Source of the DNA: Rallus limicola
Lineage: Eukaryota > Chordata > Aves > Gruiformes > Rallidae
DNA length: 64,000 nt
Assembly (NCBI GenBank): GCA_022605955.1
Contig: JAKCOZ010000018.1
Location: forward strand, 5,216,001-5,280,000
Direction of reading: 5' to 3'
Shown: positions 25,824 to 39,640 of the stretch, piece after piece
Layout: each line of letters begins with the position of its first letter
Position numbering within the stretch: position 1 is the first letter of the stretch
Position numbers and translations under genes: made by a program
Notes under the pieces: generated by a model
What the model saw: the letters and a program-made list of their open reading frames with translations, nothing else
The model's database searches: none
What the model was told of the DNA's origin: nothing

Positions 25824-25944
25824 CAAAACCTGCAATATCCAAGCCAGCTGTAATTTCTGCACCCATGAAAACTTGCACACTTCTTTCCAAACCACAGGCT
25901 TTCCAAGCAGTAGCAAAGCCACTCAGAGGCCCTGACTCTCCATA
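25824..25944 (-). CDS. Putative internal exon, unidentified protein
   Basis: On the minus strand a 121-bp segment ends in a good donor (TTTTG|GTAAGC). In the chosen frame it is fully open and begins YGESGPLSGFATAWKAC, ending ITAGLDIAGFG. Nearly half of its codons start with G, as real coding sequence often shows. The start is doubtful. The acceptor used here (gctagcttag, phase 0) has little pyrimidine tract; a better acceptor at 25959-25960 (ttacttttcag) gives a different open frame that is rich in Cys and Trp. The exon closes in phase 1. I recognise no family. Confidence 0.25.
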
Positions 25945-28900
25945 CTAAGCTAGCATTTCTGAAAAGTAATTGGCCCTGCTCTGGTGAATGTATCCACTAG
26001 AGCTAGCAGCAGGGAGGAGCACAAGCTGCTATTTGTCTGAATAGGGTGGGCAGGCATGCTGGAAGATTTCTTTTACCTGTTTCTGTTGAAACACATATTC
26101 ACTAAGATTTCTTTTTGTTTGTTTCCCTGTTTGAGATTATCTAGCTTCATTGTGTTAAGATAGACCAAGTGTCTCAAGTTCATTGATCCTGTATCTTGCA
26201 TTTAAACCACTGTTGATTGGAAAAGTTTCCAGTCTGTAAGCACCAATCCGCAAGACTTGGCTCTGCTTTCTCCACAAAAAACACCATATACATAACTTAT
26301 AATTCCATTTTCTTTATCTAAGCCTATTTTTTTCTTCTGATATTCAGTGTACTAGTTTTGTACATCTACTGCTGAAGTTCAATGACAACCAAGAAATGCT
26401 AAAAAGCACTCAAAATCTTCTTGAGATATCAAGGAACCTTGAATGAAAGGCTTATGAACTTAGAGTATTTTTCTCTCTTTTCAAGTGCTAACTGTGGAAT
26501 AGTAATGTATCTTCTTTTCTTCACCAGTTTGACAAAAAGCTAAGCCGGAAAGGCTCCCAAAAAACATCTTTTTTAATTAATTGGAAATAGATGCTTGAGG
26601 TTGTACCTTGCTTCCTGTTCTATTATCTGCTACTATTTGCGTCATCCCAGTCAAAGAGATGCAGGAGCTCTCTCTCTTCTTTTGGAGAGACTCAAAACTC
26701 AATGAACCAATACCCTGAGCAACCTGCTCCAGCAACAAGGTTAGTACCAACAGCAGCAGTGGTGGGTCTACATGATGGAGGTTTCTGCTGCAGTGGTGCC
26801 TTATGTTAAACTCACTAGACAGTACCAATGAAACAGCTTTGTATGGTAGACAGGAACAGAAGCTGGTCAATCTCCAGCTAGTGCTAGACTAACAACAACT
26901 TAATAAAAACTACTGGTCAGCGCAGGCAATAAAACAAGCATACAAAACCAAACAGATCAGAAGACCTTGCAAGTCTGCTTGAGCTTATTGGCTTTTTTAT
27001 GCTATAATGCATGTGACTCCTCAAAGAAAATAGATAATCTGACCATATGAAAATGGAAAGTATTTTCAGTCAGAGAGTTTAAAAGCGGATGTTTTGGTTA
27101 AAATATTTTAACTTGAAAGATTAATTAGTATTTTGAGAGTGGAAGCTTTTTTTAAAAAGGTTCAGCGCTCATCTGCTCATTAGACACAAAATTGCTTCTT
27201 TGGTAATTGCTTGTAAAAGCTGAGAAAAATGGTAAACATTTCTGTACTACAAGCAGGAATACATGGCAGAGCAAGGCACGGCACTGGTTCACTTGGGAAA
27301 GGAAACAAGTGAGCAACCCAGTATTTTTTAATTTTTCCACAGTTGAGGATAATCTTTATTTGTAGATTTTCTAGCTGAGGGATGAAGGACTGCATGCACA
27401 AATGAATTCCAAGAGCTGTGAATTTACTGTAGGATTGAAATTATGCAGAAACGGACCCCAACCTCCTGACCATGCCATTCAGCTATTTTATGACAGGGAA
27501 GAATCTTTCCTGCCACACAGGTAACACCAGTGGTTGTGAAACTCCATTGAGCTCTGGCTTCTGCAATGGGAATATGAAATCAGGAGAGATGGAAGGGCAT
27601 TCACAGGAGTGGGATCACTAACAGCCTTGGAAAGGTGAAGCCACTTGCCCAGTGTCTTATGTAGAAGCCCATTGTCCACATTTCTAACAAAGCTCCAACT
27701 GCAAAGAGCTGAGTATTTCCAAGACAGCAGAATATAGAACTCAAATTCTGTTTTTTTACAGAGCTAGGCAATATAATTCACATGGAAAGAGTCTTAATCA
27801 AAGCTGATACTTACATCAAATAATTTACATGTTCTTACAAGACATTTTGAAAAAAATTCTAATTCCTGCTTAACTACGAAGTATTCCATTCTAGAGGAAT
27901 TCTTTGGCTATGAAAAGAAAGTGACCTTTCATACTAACATTGATTCAAAATTATATTTTTATTTCATTTTGAAATGTCATTTGGATTCTTTTTTAACCAC
28001 CAAACCAAATTGAAGTGACATTTCACCTTTAAATTCATGAAAAGAACTATTTGTATTTAAATGCCAAACTGAAATAAAAAATAAAATCACTTGATTAAAT
28101 TACTTCTTTCCAGAACTTTAGAAACATTTATTTCTTACCTCAGCTATGAAATCTTGTCCAATACTTTAATTTCAAAATGTATATCAGAAGACATTATAAA
28201 ACTAAATATACGGATGAGAAGGACACAAAAATTACCACCATTGCTACTTCCATTAAACCCACAAACTATCTAGTAATTTTCACTTGCACTGCAAGTGACT
28301 AAAAAATCCTAGAAGGGTTCCCCCAACTGCTGCTTAAGTATTCTGCCTTACTTTTAATTTGAAGAGAAAAGAAAAGCACTCAAAATTTCCTCTGTATTTT
28401 GAGAAGTTAAAATGTTATTTTTTTTGCTGAAAAAGTGATAAACCTATTAAGGCTTGTCACACAAACTTGACCTCTCATAGTTTAGTCTATGCCTTTATGT
28501 TCAGCAGTAAAATAGCAAATAAATAGTTTTATAGTGAAGCTGTATCTCTGATATTTCTCTCAGCTATTCATCTTCCCTGGTTTTTTTTGTATTTTACAGG
28601 AATACTTTATAAACTAATTCCTTATGTAGGCAAGATAATGTAGTGCATATGTGGCCATGAAATGTAATTAATGGAGAAGCTGAAGAAAATCTAAGTATTT
28701 TAAGAGGTAACATCATAACAGAGCAACTCTTGATTATGAAAAAACCTTCAGTGATCCACTATGAATCTAGGATTAAGATCAAAATTCTTCAACTTGAATT
28801 GCTTTACCTTGAAGTACACACCATGCACTTCCTAGTTTAAGAGCCTAAAGTCTACCTTACACTTCAGGTTTTCAAACACCTGAGCACACAAAGCCAAACC

Positions 28901-30143
28901 ATGGAATTTTTAAATGCCACAATGTAATAGTCTGAGAATAGCAGCCTCGCCTCTGATGGCTTGAGGCAAAGGTTGTTGTCTATTGGGTTTAATTCAAACT
29001 GGTAAATATTTGTACCACACACACCTACTGTTTCACTCTTGTGCATATTGCCCTCCCCTAAGAAAGGGCCACAAGTATTATTCATATATTTTTAGAAATA
29101 GAAAGTTCAGTAAGATAGGGGTTGCTCTCTCTGTGCATGATGTTACTCTGTGATGCTGCACAGAGAGGATTATGATTTTTACCTCAAGGAAAACACAAGT
29201 AGAGAAAATGGATTATAAGAAGAGCTGGAGAAGGAAGCAGAAAAACCCCAGAACACTCATGGAGAGCAAGCTTTCTAACAAAATGCTGCTGAGTTTCATT
29301 AAGCTAAGCTAAAAGCCAAACAGGAGAAGACAGACATATACCATAGAAGTATCCTAATACAGATATGGGAACTAGCCACAGAAACAGTCTATTATTTCTC
29401 AGGGCAAGCACCAGCCTCCTTGCTTTCATATAACACTCAACAGTCCTGCTGCTGTGCCATGCTGCAGGATTAGGAAGCATTCATGCTGTAGTTCATAAGT
29501 AACTATTGCAGCTAATTGAAATAACAAATACCACCAAATTGATAATTGTTCACGTTCACCAGGGAGGAAGTGACCCTTTCTGAGCTGTTATCACATCTTT
29601 CACAAACCCTTTTGTTTAGCTCAGTCAGAACTCTGATCATAAAAACTGTTAGCTCTTAATTTCCTTAATATTTTTCAAGGATTAAAACATGTACATGATG
29701 CTCAATATACCTTCTTCCCACCTTTTTCATTCCTTTAAAATTAGTATTTTTCTTTCATTAGGAATCACTTCTCTAGAGGTTAGTTATTGGAAAAAATAGA
29801 AATATTCCATTTTACACAAAAAATATGGTATTTCTAAAATGCTGTTTTCAAGAGATTTAATTGTAGAAATATCTAGAAACTTCATTCTAAAAATACAAGT
29901 CCTACTGAGATACATAAACTTGATTTATAAAGCTGTGCATCAAACTTGGCACATGAAGCTTTTTCTTCCTAAAAAGGTTAAAAGTGCAAACCTTATCCTG
30001 ACTGAATAAACCCAAACTGATTTTCATAAATATACTTGTAACTCTTGTATTCCCTGTTAAGAGCATAAAACCAAAAAATGAAGGCAGGCAGGAAATTTTT
30101 GTCTTACATAAACAGTAGCAGGCAAACATTGTGCAAAGAGGGC

Positions 30144-30270
30144 TGAATCTAATGGAGACTTACTGTCTTGAGTATTGAGGGTGTCAAAAACATATTATGC
30201 ACCAATGAATCTAATGAAGACTTATTGTCTATAGACCTTTGTAGATACTAGTAACATATTTTGCAACAGT
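30144..30270. repeat. Diverged tandem duplication, about 62-bp unit
   Basis: The first unit starts tgaatctaatggagacttac at 30144 and the second tgaatctaatgaagacttat at 30206. The segment ending in aacatattatgca in the first unit recurs as aacatattttgca in the second. An upstream partial copy (acattgtgcaaa) suggests a little over two units. Confidence 0.75.
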
Positions 30271-33200
30271 GGTATTGTGGAATGTGGGTACCAGCACACT
30301 GTAAGCTTTCTAGCAGGACTAACTCCAAGAAAAAGAAAACTCAAGGCTACAAGGGGCCCCAAGACCAGTCAAGTGGCTCTGGTAAACAAGAGGAAGACAG
30401 GGCTATAGCCTTTATATAACCACAGCAAAAAACACAGTGAAGATGATGAGTGGATTAAGTAAATGACAACCAGGGTCCATGAAGACCACCTAAATACTGT
30501 AGTATGCATGTGGGAAAAGGTGAAAGGCTCTGATAATGAGTTCTCCCAAAAGTATTAAATATGTTATTCATGGCCTTTCTGAGCAATTCTGTGTGTACAA
30601 CCTGCATATAAACTGTGCAACTAACATGTGCAGCACACACATTAGGAGGAGTGATCCTCTGGTGCTCAGCACTGCAATAAAGAATACCTGCTTTGCAGTC
30701 ACCAAGGCTATTGAGTTTTGACTTTGGCTTTTCACAGCATCGGTTGTAGCTTTGTTACTTCTGCCCTTATCCTAGAGAAACTGGGCTACTGACAGCTTTC
30801 CTCAGGGGAAGAAATAGGTTTTTTTCTGAGAGATTAAAGAAACTGAGAAAGTACTAAACAACACCTGAGTTTCACATACTTAGAGACAGAACTACCTGCA
30901 CCTTTACAGCCATCATACTTTTAATTCACATGCTTATAAAGACATGAAAAACCCCTCGTAAAAGGGTTCTTCCCACCTGTCAAAGCAATGACATGGGCAA
31001 GCTGGTGCAGACCCTTGAACATTTCTGCAACTTATACAAGTGTGTTACACACTCACCTACATCAAACAGGTCTGTTTCGGTATAGCCTGCTGGAAGCAGC
31101 TCTTCCTGTATAAACAAAAATAAACCTAAATCAAGAAGGAATATGAGTCTGGTTTCTAATTAGAAAATTTCTCAGTCCCTCCTGCTGACTGAGAATGACA
31201 TTACAGGGACTGAAACCAAGGACAACATCTATTAGATATTCTGTTTCAGGACACGTCACTACATCCTCCAGGAAGTGCAGACAGGACAGAAACAAGCCAC
31301 ATATACCAGTTCTGTAAGGCACTTGTCCCTTACCAAAGTATTTCTTTGCTAGCTGGGTGTAAAGGAAAAAAGTCACTGACTGAATGTTTCAGGACAGAAT
31401 TTAAGACCTTAATTGACTTTCAGTTTATCATCCTTTGAAGATAACAGTGAAATTAAGAGCTTACCCATACAGAAACAATGGCTACAAAATGGACATTCCT
31501 GAAAACAGCATTTCACGAAGTCATTTCAGAGTTGTCTCAACTCCAATGTTTTAGGACACTTTTTTTGTTGTTGTTGTACAAAGATTGGTCATTATTATTT
31601 CTTAATCCTGCCCTTTGGGACTTGGCAATTTAAAGTTGATTTAGTCTGAATTTGAAAAAAATGCTTTAGGGTTGTGAATACAAAATCATTGTTTTATGTA
31701 GTGGAATGTCAAACAATCTAAAACATCTGGACAAACAGGTGTTTCCTCATTCAATATACTATTAATAATTCCACTTACTTCTCTTTCCTGTTGATGCCAA
31801 ACAATTTGTGAGGGATTTAAATCACAGTGGTATGAAGGGTCAACTACTGATACCCACTTACACTTTTGAAATATCCAATGTATCCAATGTATTTGAGTTA
31901 ATCCTGTGTCCTGAGCTAAAGTTTGGTCAAATGTTGTAAACTAACTTGAGTCAATGCTGTAGGAACTTCAAATCAAAAGTGTACCAGTCTCTTTGCAGGT
32001 GATACTTTGTTATTTCAGACACCTAATCTGGTCTCCAGGAGTCATAGAGTTTGATTTGGTTTTGCATGTATTTTTGCCATTTTAAAGCAGAAAACAGGAT
32101 CCCAAATCTCAGGTCTGAAAAAATTTCTCCAGCTCATTTTATTATAAGGAGCATTATTTGACCTGAGCATGCTGACCAGGTGCCAGTTACAGTGACTTTG
32201 TATTCTCAGCTCTCTAAATTCTGAGTGAAGCTTCGGTTGGCTGTAATGATCATCTGAGGGCACAGAGTTGAACAGTTGCCTTTACTTATTCCAAAGGTGA
32301 ATGCACAGCAGTGCTGTGTGAAGCTACCCTGTGTATTTGTTACATATTTCACAGAAGTGTTATGATTTGTAACGTTGTCAATTAATTGTTTGTAATGGGA
32401 AATCACTGGATGAATGATAGTGTAGAGGTACTAAGAACAAGGATAACCACCTATCACCAGATTAGATTTATACGATTACAGAAATGAGAGTGAATACAAA
32501 CTGTCACAAACGTATTCAATGCAGAAGACCCAAGCTCTCCTTCACTACTCATTTGGTATGAGAAGAAAGGTAAACAAAGCTTTTGTTTTCATCAACTATA
32601 CTGAAAGGAAAGGTCATCTGGAAGAGCAAAAAGACTGGTTAAAGTTAAGTGCAACCAATCTGAACATTCATGCAAATGATTTCTAGATGAATGAGGAGCT
32701 CTTCTACAGGCTGCTTCAAAACAAGAGAACAGAAACGCTTTCCCCACTTCCCCTGTAAGGAAAGGTGGTGATATTTTGGATACAACTGAGATCCTAAAAA
32801 AAGGCAAAACAAAACAAAAAAAATAAGTGCTGAAAGCATGGACAATAGGCTAGTGAGTACCTATAAACTCATTTAAACATCTTTTTTTCATCCCCAGGAT
32901 TTGCCTATTAGACCTTACAGGCAGATCTGTAAGCAGACTGACCACAGGCAGTTATATTTAACAGCCAACTATAAAATGAACTAAGTTCTGTGCTATTCTT
33001 CAGAAAAGACAGCAAAGATCTTAACTTTTAGTGCTCTTCCAAGTGCACAGATATAACTTCCCAAAATTTCAAGTCAGGCACAAAGCATAGCTTAAAATGA
33101 GATTTTATTGCCAGAGCTACTAAACTTTGGGGCTGGGGGAAGATGCTACATGCTATGTTTTTCATTTGCAGTTCATCCACTCAGTGGGCTGAGCCAAATG

Positions 33201-33300
33201 CTTTATGGACTACAGAGAGCATAGCTCAGACTAGCATGACTGATGATGAACTGCTCATTAACAGTTAAACCAACAGAATTTTACTTTGATATGAATCTCT

Positions 33301-33400
33301 GAATCATGGAATAATTCAGATTAGAAGGACATCAGATGGTCAGCCCCATACACAAGAAAATGCAGGTCTTACCAGATCGCAAGCTCAGTAATGACACAAG
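33301..33400 (-). mobile_element. CR1 LINE fragment, short and diverged
   Basis: The text gaatcatggaataattcag, then attagaaggacatcag, then atggtcagcccc follows the CR1 3' end in minus orientation (gaatcatagaataattcaggttggaa...gtccaacccc). Only about 100 bases are recognisable. Confidence 0.55.
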
Positions 33401-36400
33401 GATTAGTAGCAGTTTTTTAATAAGTGGGCATAGAGTTCTGCAACTCAAGTCACCACACACATTCATTAGAAAATAAAACTGCTTTCTCCCAGACTGCCAA
33501 ATTGAAAAGAAAGATATTTTATCACAAGCAAACGAAACATGGGAAAGTTAGACCGACCAATGACTGAAGTGACTGGGGCTCAATTAATATCAGCATTCCA
33601 TTTTTATGAACACACCAAAAAAGATTGCTATAGATCCAAAAAAAAAAACAAACAACCAAATAAACCACCACCACAAAAAAAGTGGGTTTTGGCATCAAGC
33701 TATTTAACCTCTCCACATCTTTCCATTGAAATACTTGGAATTCAGTAGCAACATACTATTTCATACAAATGTTTTCATTGTAAGATAATCATTGTCATCT
33801 TCCGATCTTTCCTATTCTTCAGAGTCAATTTTGTAATGTCTTTAAGTACTGATACATAATTTTCAGGGGGTTGTTTTTTGGGCTTGGTGGGTTTTTTTTG
33901 CAAAGTAAATGAGTTTACACACTATGCTCTTAAATATTGAAACATGAGGGCTTTCTTTTAGGAGAGGGTAAGTCACCTCTGGAAGCTTAATTCCCTTTTA
34001 GGTTACACATTTGCTCCATAGCTATTACGCCTGAGCTTCATTATTTCCCAATGGCCACATAACACTGAGGTTCAGCATTCCATTTCAAAAACACAGATTA
34101 GTCACAAGGAAGAGATTAATTCTATTTCAGAATCTGATCTAGAATATGTTTATGCTGTTTTTAAGACCTTGAAAAAATAGCTTACTTCTCAATTTTAACA
34201 GTTCATCAGTAAGGGGAAAAAGTTTTTTTAACCACAGGTCCAACACATACAGGTTATACAAAGAGTCTGAAGACAAGAATTTTTGTTCAAACTCTGTTAG
34301 AGAGAGAAAGTACCAAAATAGGTCAAACAACTGCATGTCAGCTGGGCAGGTCTGTGCTGTGTAAGGAGGCATTACTTGCCTTACAGAACAGGAATTGAAA
34401 TAAGAATGAAGGCTACACACTTGAAGGCAGTTTTGTGTAGGTGTCTTGTGTCTATACCAATTGTTTCTTCTCTTACATCAAATAACTCAGATAGTTGAAT
34501 CTCCAGTTATTTGTATTAAAGAACATATTCACTTGTAAAATTTCTCAAGTGCTTTTTTAGAATTGAAAAAACTGAAAAAGGGGAATGTATCAGAACGAGA
34601 GGCACAACTGAACTCTCATTGACAAACAAGTTCAGTTAGCAGAGTAATACATTACTAAATTTGCCTGAAAGTTAGACACAATTACTTTGTCAATCAGCTT
34701 CCAAGAAAAGCAGAAGCATGGTAGCTGCTGATGTAGCAGCATTGCTTCTACATTCACAGACCAGAAGTAATATTTGTTACTGATTCGGGACTAAGAGCAA
34801 TAATAGTATTCTACACAAGAATATTAGATTTCTTATCCAAACACAGAGAGCAAAGACAGACATAACTGGACACTTACTGCTTTCAAACTCATCCTAAATA
34901 TAAATAACATGTTTTTTATTAAAAAAAAACCAAGTTGAATGCAATCATCAGTGAACTAGAAACACAGCATGCTCCTCCAAAGAGGAAGGACAGAAGAGCA
35001 CTAAAAAGCCCTGTACTAAGTTCTTTAAATGACAGAACACAGTGAAGTTAGTAAGGGGTCTCCTGAACATTTTCCTTTTCCACTACAAATTCATTATTAT
35101 ATTTGGATTGCTAAGGCAACATACTCAAATTCAACACCACTAATGAGGCCAAGAACTTCACAGAATGAATAGCAGCACAAAAGGATGAAAAAAAAAAAAG
35201 GACAAATCTTGGAACTCCTAGATTTCATATACCACATGCTGCTTGTGACTGACTGAAACACTGGCTGCAGAAGGATTTACAGCATTGTTCATGAAGTTGC
35301 AGAATAAATTCAGAAAGCAGTGGAGAGGGGAACAAAAGAATAAAAAAATAATTAAAGTGCTGCTGAAGAGAAGGTGGAACTGTTAAACACAGCTACTGAA
35401 AATAAAACATATCTGAATGTGTCAGATTCTAGAGAACTATGTTTTATAATACAAGTACAATAATCAGGTATTCTTACCAGAAGGAGTGCTGTATTTGATG
35501 TAGTCTGATGGAAACCAGCTAAGTTTTCTCCTGAAAGAACATAAAATGAGAAGTACATAAGGAAAAGGCAGCTCAGAAATTTCTTGTCAAAACAGAAGTT
35601 ATTTAGATTGTTTATGTAGCATTAGTATGGACTGATTCAGGAATAAGTATTCTTAGCTATAACAATATAATATAATATTCTTTTTTTAATAATAGTCTTC
35701 TTCTGGAACAGTAGTTTTTCACCAAGTTCCCATTAAGACATTTTTACAAATGCTGAGCAGTTATTATGCCTGCTAATTTACTATTCCTACTACGGAGTGT
35801 CTACGATTCCAGCTGTGGGTATAGAGTACTTTATGCTAATACTATACAGACATAAGAAGGTATAAGATGTTTGTTTAAAGAGTAAAATACATGTTCTTTA
35901 TGTTAGAGAGAACTAAGGGGGAGAGGGGGTAAGGAGTGGAAATCACTTGGCCTGAATCAGTCAGACAAGAACTTACATTCTTATTCTAGTTTGAAACACT
36001 TAATTCAGTGTTAATGCAGGTAAGAGTTTGTGTGTTCCTGGTCAGAGTATGTTCTGTGGCTATGCAATAAAAAACCCTTTTAACACTTTTTTTTTTCTGA
36101 TAACATTCAATTAGAAAGTGTTATGGATTGGTCAAGTGCTTGGCAAGAAACACTAGTGAGTTCAAGCACATTCTCACAGATCCATCTACCAACATTGTCA
36201 CATATTTTGAACAATAGTTGTTTTAACAGGAGGTTCAGGCAAGAGGCTGTTTCATAGTCATCAGAAATTGACCTTTTGTCATTGTGTCCATCACCAGGTA
36301 GTAGCTTTCATTATGGGATGGCACATTTATTTTGGCATGCCAACATGTGTAATGAAGCAGTCACATGTATTAATGGAATGTTATATTAGGGTTCAAATGC

Positions 36401-39195
36401 TGCCCTCAATAACACCAAGGCTATTCTCTTCCTCCATAAAGTCAGTCAAAAATGAGCGCTTCACATCCGTGTTTCCCTTCTGAAGCCAATTCTTATCATG
36501 CCAAAGCCTTTTTTCGTTGAATGACTGCACTAACTCTATCAGGACATGTTGTCACCTGTCACAAAGCTCTGTGACAAGCCACACATGAAAGCCTCTGCTT
36601 AACAGCACGTACTAACTTTCTTCCACATACTAAAAGCAGAGCAGTTTTTATATAATTTTTTAGAGAAAGGAGTAACAGATGTCAGTTATTTTTTTTTTCA
36701 CTCAGTAACTGGGGATTCCTACAGTCCATCTTCTATGACTAACCTTACCCCCACTTACCAATACACTTTTCACACCTCTGTGCCAAGTTACTTGGACACA
36801 TTCCAGGCCTAAAAGACTCTCATCCCAACCACCTGTTAAGTTTTCACTTTGTATTTCTACTAATGCTTTTTCCTGATATGACATCATCACTGATTATGCA
36901 GAAAAGAAATACAGTAACTGGTCTCATTAATATCTCTTGTGTAAAGACAAATAAATTTAAGAGCAAGATACATGAGATTTATTGTCATTGTTGACATCAC
37001 CACTCTTGCAGTCCTTCCGTGTTCCAGTGCTACATCCTACTGAACAGAAACAGTGTGGATTTATCACTAGTTAATCATTTTATTTTCATACATGATAGTA
37101 TTCAGAAAAGAGCTGCACTACTCATTGAATAGCATGACAATATAATAGGCAAGGTGTAAATTTTGAAAGAGACAGAATAGCCATTAGGTTTATATGATGG
37201 TAGTTAGCTCTTGTTATCCCTGCAGAAAACAAGAAATTGTACTATAGGAACTTACAGCACAAACATGACATTCAAAGTGAAAAAGATTCTTGACACTAAA
37301 ATGATGTTTCCCAGCCAATAAATGAAGCTTCAGTGAAGACACTTAAGTTCACACTACTCACACTCAATTCATACTCCTAAACACAGACTGAAATACTGAA
37401 GAACTTCCCATGCCAGTTGTATGACACAGAAAGCAAAAGTTCAGTTTCCATGTCAGATATACTCAGCAGCAGTCTACATTTTGTCATCTGGTACCAGAAA
37501 TTTTTGTTACCCACCTAGTTCTGGGAAAAGGGCAAAGTCACAACAACTGTAGGATATTTGTTTTCCAACATTTTTCACAGAAAGCTTCTGTAGCATGAAC
37601 AAAGCTTCACTTTACAAATTAAGGAACATAAAGTCCTTCAGCAATATAATTAAGTCCATATTAAAAATACAGTCCTATGACATAGAATAATTTCAAAGCA
37701 GCTGTTACCTGACATACCATTCACATGATAGTTTACAGATAGAAACTCTCAAAAAAGATTAGAAAGAAAGTCTATAGTAACAAAAAAAAGTACAGAAGGT
37801 TTTATGATGGCCAAGTAAAAAAGGCAAGAAGCTATGAAACCAGCCAGAAACTAATACATATATGCTTCAGTCATTAGCATTCCTAAAATTCCATCAGTAA
37901 TGAGTTCAATGTTAGAATACATGTTGTATTTCTTTCTGTAAGACTACACTACCTTTGGAGAAGTCCAGTCTCTAAAAATACACTTTTTGTTCTCTCAAGC
38001 TCTTTAGGACACCTCATAAATCCAGGAATTTTTAAAAAATACAAAAGATGAATATTTCTTTTGACACATTGGTTTGCAGCCTTTTTGTGAATAGATTATT
38101 TTATTCAAGTACAGTATAATTATTTTTTTAATCTGTTGAAGCAGAGAAATTACTATTGTTTGTGTTAGAGTTCAAAATGACAGGAAAGACTGCTTTTGTG
38201 CAGCTTCAGTGGGGTGGAATGCAGTAAGAGACTTAAAACTCTGTAATACCCTGAGCTTCAGATTTCTAATAGCTGCAAGTATACTGTAATTATAATCTAA
38301 ACTAGGAGTGATACACATAAAGATACAGCACAACATGCACCAAAAATTAAAATTGTAATAAGATGTGCTTTACAGTCATTACTAGGTATTCTGCAAATTA
38401 CTGTTAAGAGCCACACTGTCTCTTCTGAATATTTCACTAGCTAGTTCATTCAAGTAATTTCAAAATACCAACACGCTGTTGACAGAATCCATACCAAGAA
38501 TTAACTACTTCCCAATAGCACAACAGAAAGATTAAAACTTTCCATTCTTCCTTGGAGACAGGCCAGAGAAATAGGGATGGTTCTCCAAGATCATTTTCAC
38601 TCACTAGATGTAAGGACAACACAGCAGAACTGCATACCTGCTTGGCTGGAGCCAGACGCCACTGTACTCTATCAGAGTATGAAGCGCTGACCCACTGTAC
38701 TGCACCACAATACTGTGTGTCAGCTGGCATACCAGGTTTCAGCTAGCTCACACTGAATTCACAAATTCACTATTCACTTCGAAGAGCACCACAAACTGCA
38801 CAGAACCTCCCAAGTGGTTTTGTTGCAATGTTCACCCTGCCAGCTGGATCCAGGGTAGAATAGTCTCCTCTCTGCTGTTTGCTTTACTTGCATGATTCTT
38901 TGCAAGTGCTTGCAGAATCTTATTTCACAAGAGCAATAAAATCCCCCTGGATATCTCCAAATAGGTCTTCTCCAGTTACTATCACACCACATGAGAAAAC
39001 TTTTCCTAGAGACATGCCTTACACCACTGCTGAACCCTTCAGACTGTGCCCTTGCCCCAAGGCCTGCCAACAGGAAGCAGTTTGAGTCTGTAAGTGCAAG
39101 TTACTGAAGATTATGATGGACTCTCACACTGCCAGTTCCATGTGGTATTACAAAGATTAAGATAACACACTCTACAAGGCTGGATAAATATGACA
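33401..39195. other. AT-rich non-repeat DNA, no recognised gene
   Basis: It holds the 53-bp candidate exon at 35478-35530. The stretch around 38440-39080 is less AT-rich, with overlapping open frames on both strands (94 and 98 codons, minus) but no recognisable product; it may be an old retroelement. Nothing else is identified. Confidence 0.55.
35478..35530 (-). CDS. Putative small internal exon, unidentified
   Basis: The splice signals here are among the best in the window: acceptor ttatgttctttcag and donor CTTCTG|GTAAGAAT on the minus strand, with 53 bp between. Two frames are open. One (GENLAGFHQTTSNTALLL, entered in phase 1, leaving in phase 0) fits the neighbouring candidates at 49.3 and 25.9 kb. 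The other (RKLSWFPSDYIKYSTPS) superficially resembles the SH3 motif WFPSxYV but is too short to judge. The two readings exclude each other. Confidence 0.25.
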
Positions 39196-39640
39196 GTAGA
39201 ATAAGACTGATTTAGATTTCAAAGGACCTCTAAAGATCATCTGGTCAAGGCCAAGCTCAAGGTTAGATCCAAATCCAGATGAAGTTGCTGTACATGCAAC
39301 AGAGCTCTGAACATCTCCATGGATGGAGATCACTCCTCAGCAAACTGCTCCAGTGGCTGACCTCCATCACTGTGAAAACCACCCCTCTCACATACACACA
39401 GCTGGAATTTTTCACACTGCAGCTTATGCCCCATTTCCTCTGCCCTTTTGCTGTGTAACTTCAGCATGCTAGCTAACTAAGTGGAGAAGATGGCAATAAG
39501 ATATGCCCCTTAATCTCTTCTAAGGGACCCAACTCTTCCAGTATCTCCCTCTATATTTTGCTCCAGCCCTCTAAAAATTAAATTTGGTATCATTGACTCT
39601 ACCAAGTTCAGCATAGTCACCATACCATACTTGCTATCTG
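39196..39640 (-). mobile_element. CR1 LINE fragment, moderately diverged
   Basis: In minus orientation: atttcaaaggacctctaaag, atcatctggtca, then the 3' UTR order (catctccatggatggagatc, caaactgctccagtggctgacctcc, atcactgtgaaaa, ttatgccccatttcctctg). It seems to continue into ORF2-end text (ttctaagggacccaactctt, gctccagccctct) until about 39640, where similarity fades. Confidence 0.75.

Larger units (their letters stand above)
20011..33300. other. AT-rich non-repeat DNA, no recognised gene
   Basis: This long stretch has no recognised gene. It includes a patch at about 20280-20590 with more CpG than its surroundings, the tandem duplication at 30144-30270, and candidate exons at 25824-25944 (minus) and 21060-21115 (plus, weak). 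Open frames such as 21154-21528 (plus) and 21814-22137 (minus) have no recognisable domain. The latter begins just after a T-rich acceptor-like sequence but lacks a convincing donor. Confidence 0.6.

Noticed and set aside
31872..31889. Two tandem copies of tatccaatg
   Set aside because: Too short to distinguish from chance.
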